Part shown: positions 62,036-64,000 of the stretch, one piece after another
Numbering within the stretch: position 1 is the stretch's first letter
Layout: each line of letters opens with the position of its first letter
Source of the DNA: Cololabis saira
Taxonomy: Eukaryota > Chordata > Actinopteri > Beloniformes > Belonidae
Direction: 5' to 3'
Length of the DNA: 64,000 nucleotides
NCBI RefSeq assembly: GCF_033807715.1
Contig: NC_084597.1
Location: 13,480,170-13,544,169 of the forward strand
Program-made: the position numbers and the translations under genes
The notes under the pieces: generated by a model
Told to the model about the DNA's origin: nothing
Seen by the model: the letters and a program-made list of their open reading frames with translations, nothing else
Databases searched by the model: none

Positions 62036-62899
62036 TAGGAATGGGGGTGATATTTTACCGTTCACGATATACCGTCAAAAAAATTCCCCACGGTAAGAAT
62101 TTGTCATCTCGCGGTAAAAACGATGAATTCCCGTTGATGACGTTTTTGTGTAACAAACATGGCGGAAGGCGGATCTGAGAGCGAGGAGCTCGTTGTTAAA
62201 CGAGGCTCCAGCTCCGTTATCTGGAACTGGTTTGGATTTAAAAAGAGAGACGAGGAGCAAACATCATCTATTATGTGCAGAGTCTGCAAAAACAGAAGGA
62301 AATGGTTGTTACATTTTGATATAACGTTTGACTATTACGAAAAAAAATTGCAATGGTATTTAATTTGTGGCATGTTCCAACCCCAGGTTAATTTGCACAT
62401 TTTATTTATATTAAAAGAGGTCATCACTGATTGGATATTATTTTCAGTGAACTTTTATTTATTTGTACCGTTTCTTTATTTATCAGGTTGTATTTTTTTC
62501 TACTTTGTGATTTTATAAGCTGAGAAAACTTGAAGGACAATGGGACTTTTGCTGTTTTCACTGTTATCCCACTGCCATACAGTTTGAATAAATATTGAAT
62601 CTGTTCTTAAATTTCAAACTTGTTTCATTTGAGTCATTACAGTTTTGCAGTACAGGTGCACTAATTTAATTGGTTTGTATTAATTCAATTTAATTGGTGT
62701 AGTTTAGTAGCATTTAGTATTCTTTTAGAGCAGTGTTTTGGGGGCTCCAAAGACTGAATGTGGTGATAGATTTATAATTACCAAGGTGGAGTTGAATTGG
62801 TATTTTTTATTTTTTTTTTAAATCGTCATTTTTATCGTTATCGGGATAAATGCCAGAAATTATCGTGATACATTTTTTTGTCCATACCGCCCATCCCTA
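62036..62899 (+). mobile_element. hAT element, copy 6, without array and with transposase start
   Basis: The element starts TAGGAATGGGGGTGATATTT and ends ATACCGCCCATCCCTA, with perfect 8-bp TSD ATTCAGCC (62028-62035, 62900-62907). It lacks the (GAAA)n array. Where other copies carry the array, this one runs on from GTTGATGACGTTTTTGTGTA into a reading frame. The distal part matches copy 4. Confidence 0.93.
62159..62518 (+). pseudogene. hAT transposase N terminus with a truncated BED zinc finger
   Basis: From ATG 62159 the frame begins MAEGGSESEELVVKRGS, then SVIWNWFGFKK and MCRVCKN. The W-x2-F followed by C-x2-C is the first half of a BED-type zinc finger, the DNA-binding domain at the start of ZBED/hAT transposases. 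The expected H-x3-5-H/C half and the DDE catalytic region are missing: after KNRRKW the sequence switches to unrelated A/T-rich DNA. This is an internal-deletion derivative of an autonomous element. Confidence 0.72.
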
Positions 62900-62907
62900 A
62901 TTCAGCC

Positions 62908-63190
62908 CTCATCTTTTTTCCAAGATTGCAGATCATTAAAGTCTCTTCCCTTACCTTGTTCTCTTATGGTTCCACCACAGCATTTCCAAAGGGTTGAGGA
63001 CTGGACAATGATAAGCCCACTTCACATGGGCTTATCATGGAGTTGGAGTTACTGTGCGGTAAAGTGAATTTCTAAGCAAAATTTACCAACATGGGAAAAT
63101 TGACATTGGTGATCGCAGTGAATGTCGGTAATGGTAAATTTTCGGTTTATCGCCCAGGCCTACTTCAACCAATGCATAATTTTGTGTTTT
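62908..63190. other. Intron with a hAT right-end fragment
   Basis: CGGTTTATCGCCCAGGCCTA at 63144-63163 resembles a hAT terminus, but no partner was found. The inverted pair CCCACTTCACATGGGCTTAT around 63018-63038 is a small local hairpin. Confidence 0.4.
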
Positions 63191-63556
63191 CAGGGTTTAT
63201 ACAGCAATCCTTATGTTAAATTTAATACCTTTTTCACTACCTTCAGATTTTTTTTAAAAACTGTCACAACATTAAGTGTTAATCACGGACCTTTTAACAT
63301 TAATACAGATTTTGAACTATGGAACACTATACAGAACAGATTTATAGACTCATTGATGTTGACCAGATGTTTCACATTTATTTCACTTTGTGAATGACAA
63401 TAAAATAGACTGCTTAAAATGTAAAAGGTAAAAAATAATACCAATCTAAAAAAAAATAATACCTCTGACAGTGAATTTAACACTTTTAATGGCCTTAAAT
63501 TTGGCAATTTTCATTTATCACTTTTTAATACTTTTTAAAACCCAGCGGAAACCCTG
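63191..63556 (+). mobile_element. Non-autonomous DNA transposon, probably hAT
   Basis: Starts CAGGGTTTATACAGCAATCC and ends AACCCAGCGGAAACCCTG; the outer inverted repeat is short (CAGGGTTT) with TTAAATTTAATACCTTTTT sub-terminal matches. A clear 8-bp TSD was not found, so the class is uncertain. Confidence 0.55.
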
Positions 63557-64000
63557 GTTTTTGTATTTGATAAACAGATTATATTACAAAAAAACATTTG
63601 GACCCTTCCAGGATTGTGCAAGACTAACCAGATGTAGCACCTTGCTTCTCCTTGACAGGAAAAGAAGAGCAGAAATAAGGAAAAGGCTACGATGAAAGAG
63701 AGAGGTGGTAACGAAATAAAAATGAATCAGAGCATGGGGAGGGTGTACAACAGAAAAGAGAGAACGACACCTTTAGGGTTTCTATTCATAACACTGGAGG
63801 AAGATGAGAGAAGTTTGATGAATAGACTCAGACACACGCACACACAGCGTCATATCATTCAGAAGTAGGCCGGCATCTCCCGTCCACTCAAAAGCCTGCA
63901 GCGTTTTCCTCAATCATCATCCAGCTAACAATGTCATAATTCAATCGGCCGAGCTTATCTGCCTACTCATGCCGACACTACTGAGACTGCTCCCGGCCAC
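63557..64000. other. Intron to the window edge, no feature seen
   Basis: A/T-rich then purine-rich sequence; nothing recognised. Confidence 0.5.

Overview
The window is nuclear DNA of a ray-finned fish, probably a percomorph. This is inferred from the dense hAT, PIF/Harbinger, piggyBac-like, Tc1 and L1-Tx1 repeat content, long (CA)n and (CTTT)n arrays, and a large split vertebrate gene. There is no bacterial or viral gene organisation. Most of the sequence is intron filled with nested transposable elements.

The host gene is NOS1AP (CAPON, the nitric oxide synthase 1 adaptor protein) on the minus strand. Eight exons run from 35.8 kb down to 5.6 kb: A 35690-35782, B 35518-35572, C 30183-30291, D 29401-29542, E 22747-22934, F 13127-13288, G 9815-10013 and H 5637-5955. 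A-D encode most of the phosphotyrosine-binding (PTB) domain. E is an acidic linker, F a Gln-rich segment, G a coiled coil, and H a segment not recognised from mammalian NOS1AP. All junctions keep phase except inside exon B, which looks one base short. The first exons and the C-terminal nNOS PDZ ligand were not found. The region from 36 to 64 kb is taken to be a 5' intron.

0-5.6 kb holds a retroelement tail, a hAT remnant with the start of a transposase gene, and a 127-bp duplication that copies the end of exon H with its splice donor. 6-35 kb alternates exons with hAT non-autonomous elements, Harbinger-like elements, Tc1 and LINE remnants, and two transposons carrying (CTTT)n arrays. One hAT element (28598-29392) landed exactly at the splice donor of exon D, so its 8-bp target duplication is the donor. 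36-54 kb holds two piggyBac-like elements, several Harbinger and hAT elements and three more (GAAA)n-bearing hAT copies. At 55.4-61.9 kb a hAT element is split by a full-length, apparently intact L1-Tx1-type LINE (ORF1 and ORF2, 18-bp target duplication). 62-63 kb holds a hAT copy that keeps the BED-finger start of its transposase, which identifies the parent of the microsatellite-bearing family.

Most transposon calls rest on terminal inverted repeats (TIRs) plus target-site duplications (TSDs) read directly from the sequence. Family names are assigned from TSD length (8 bp hAT; TWA Harbinger; TTAA piggyBac) and known terminal motifs, not from a database search.
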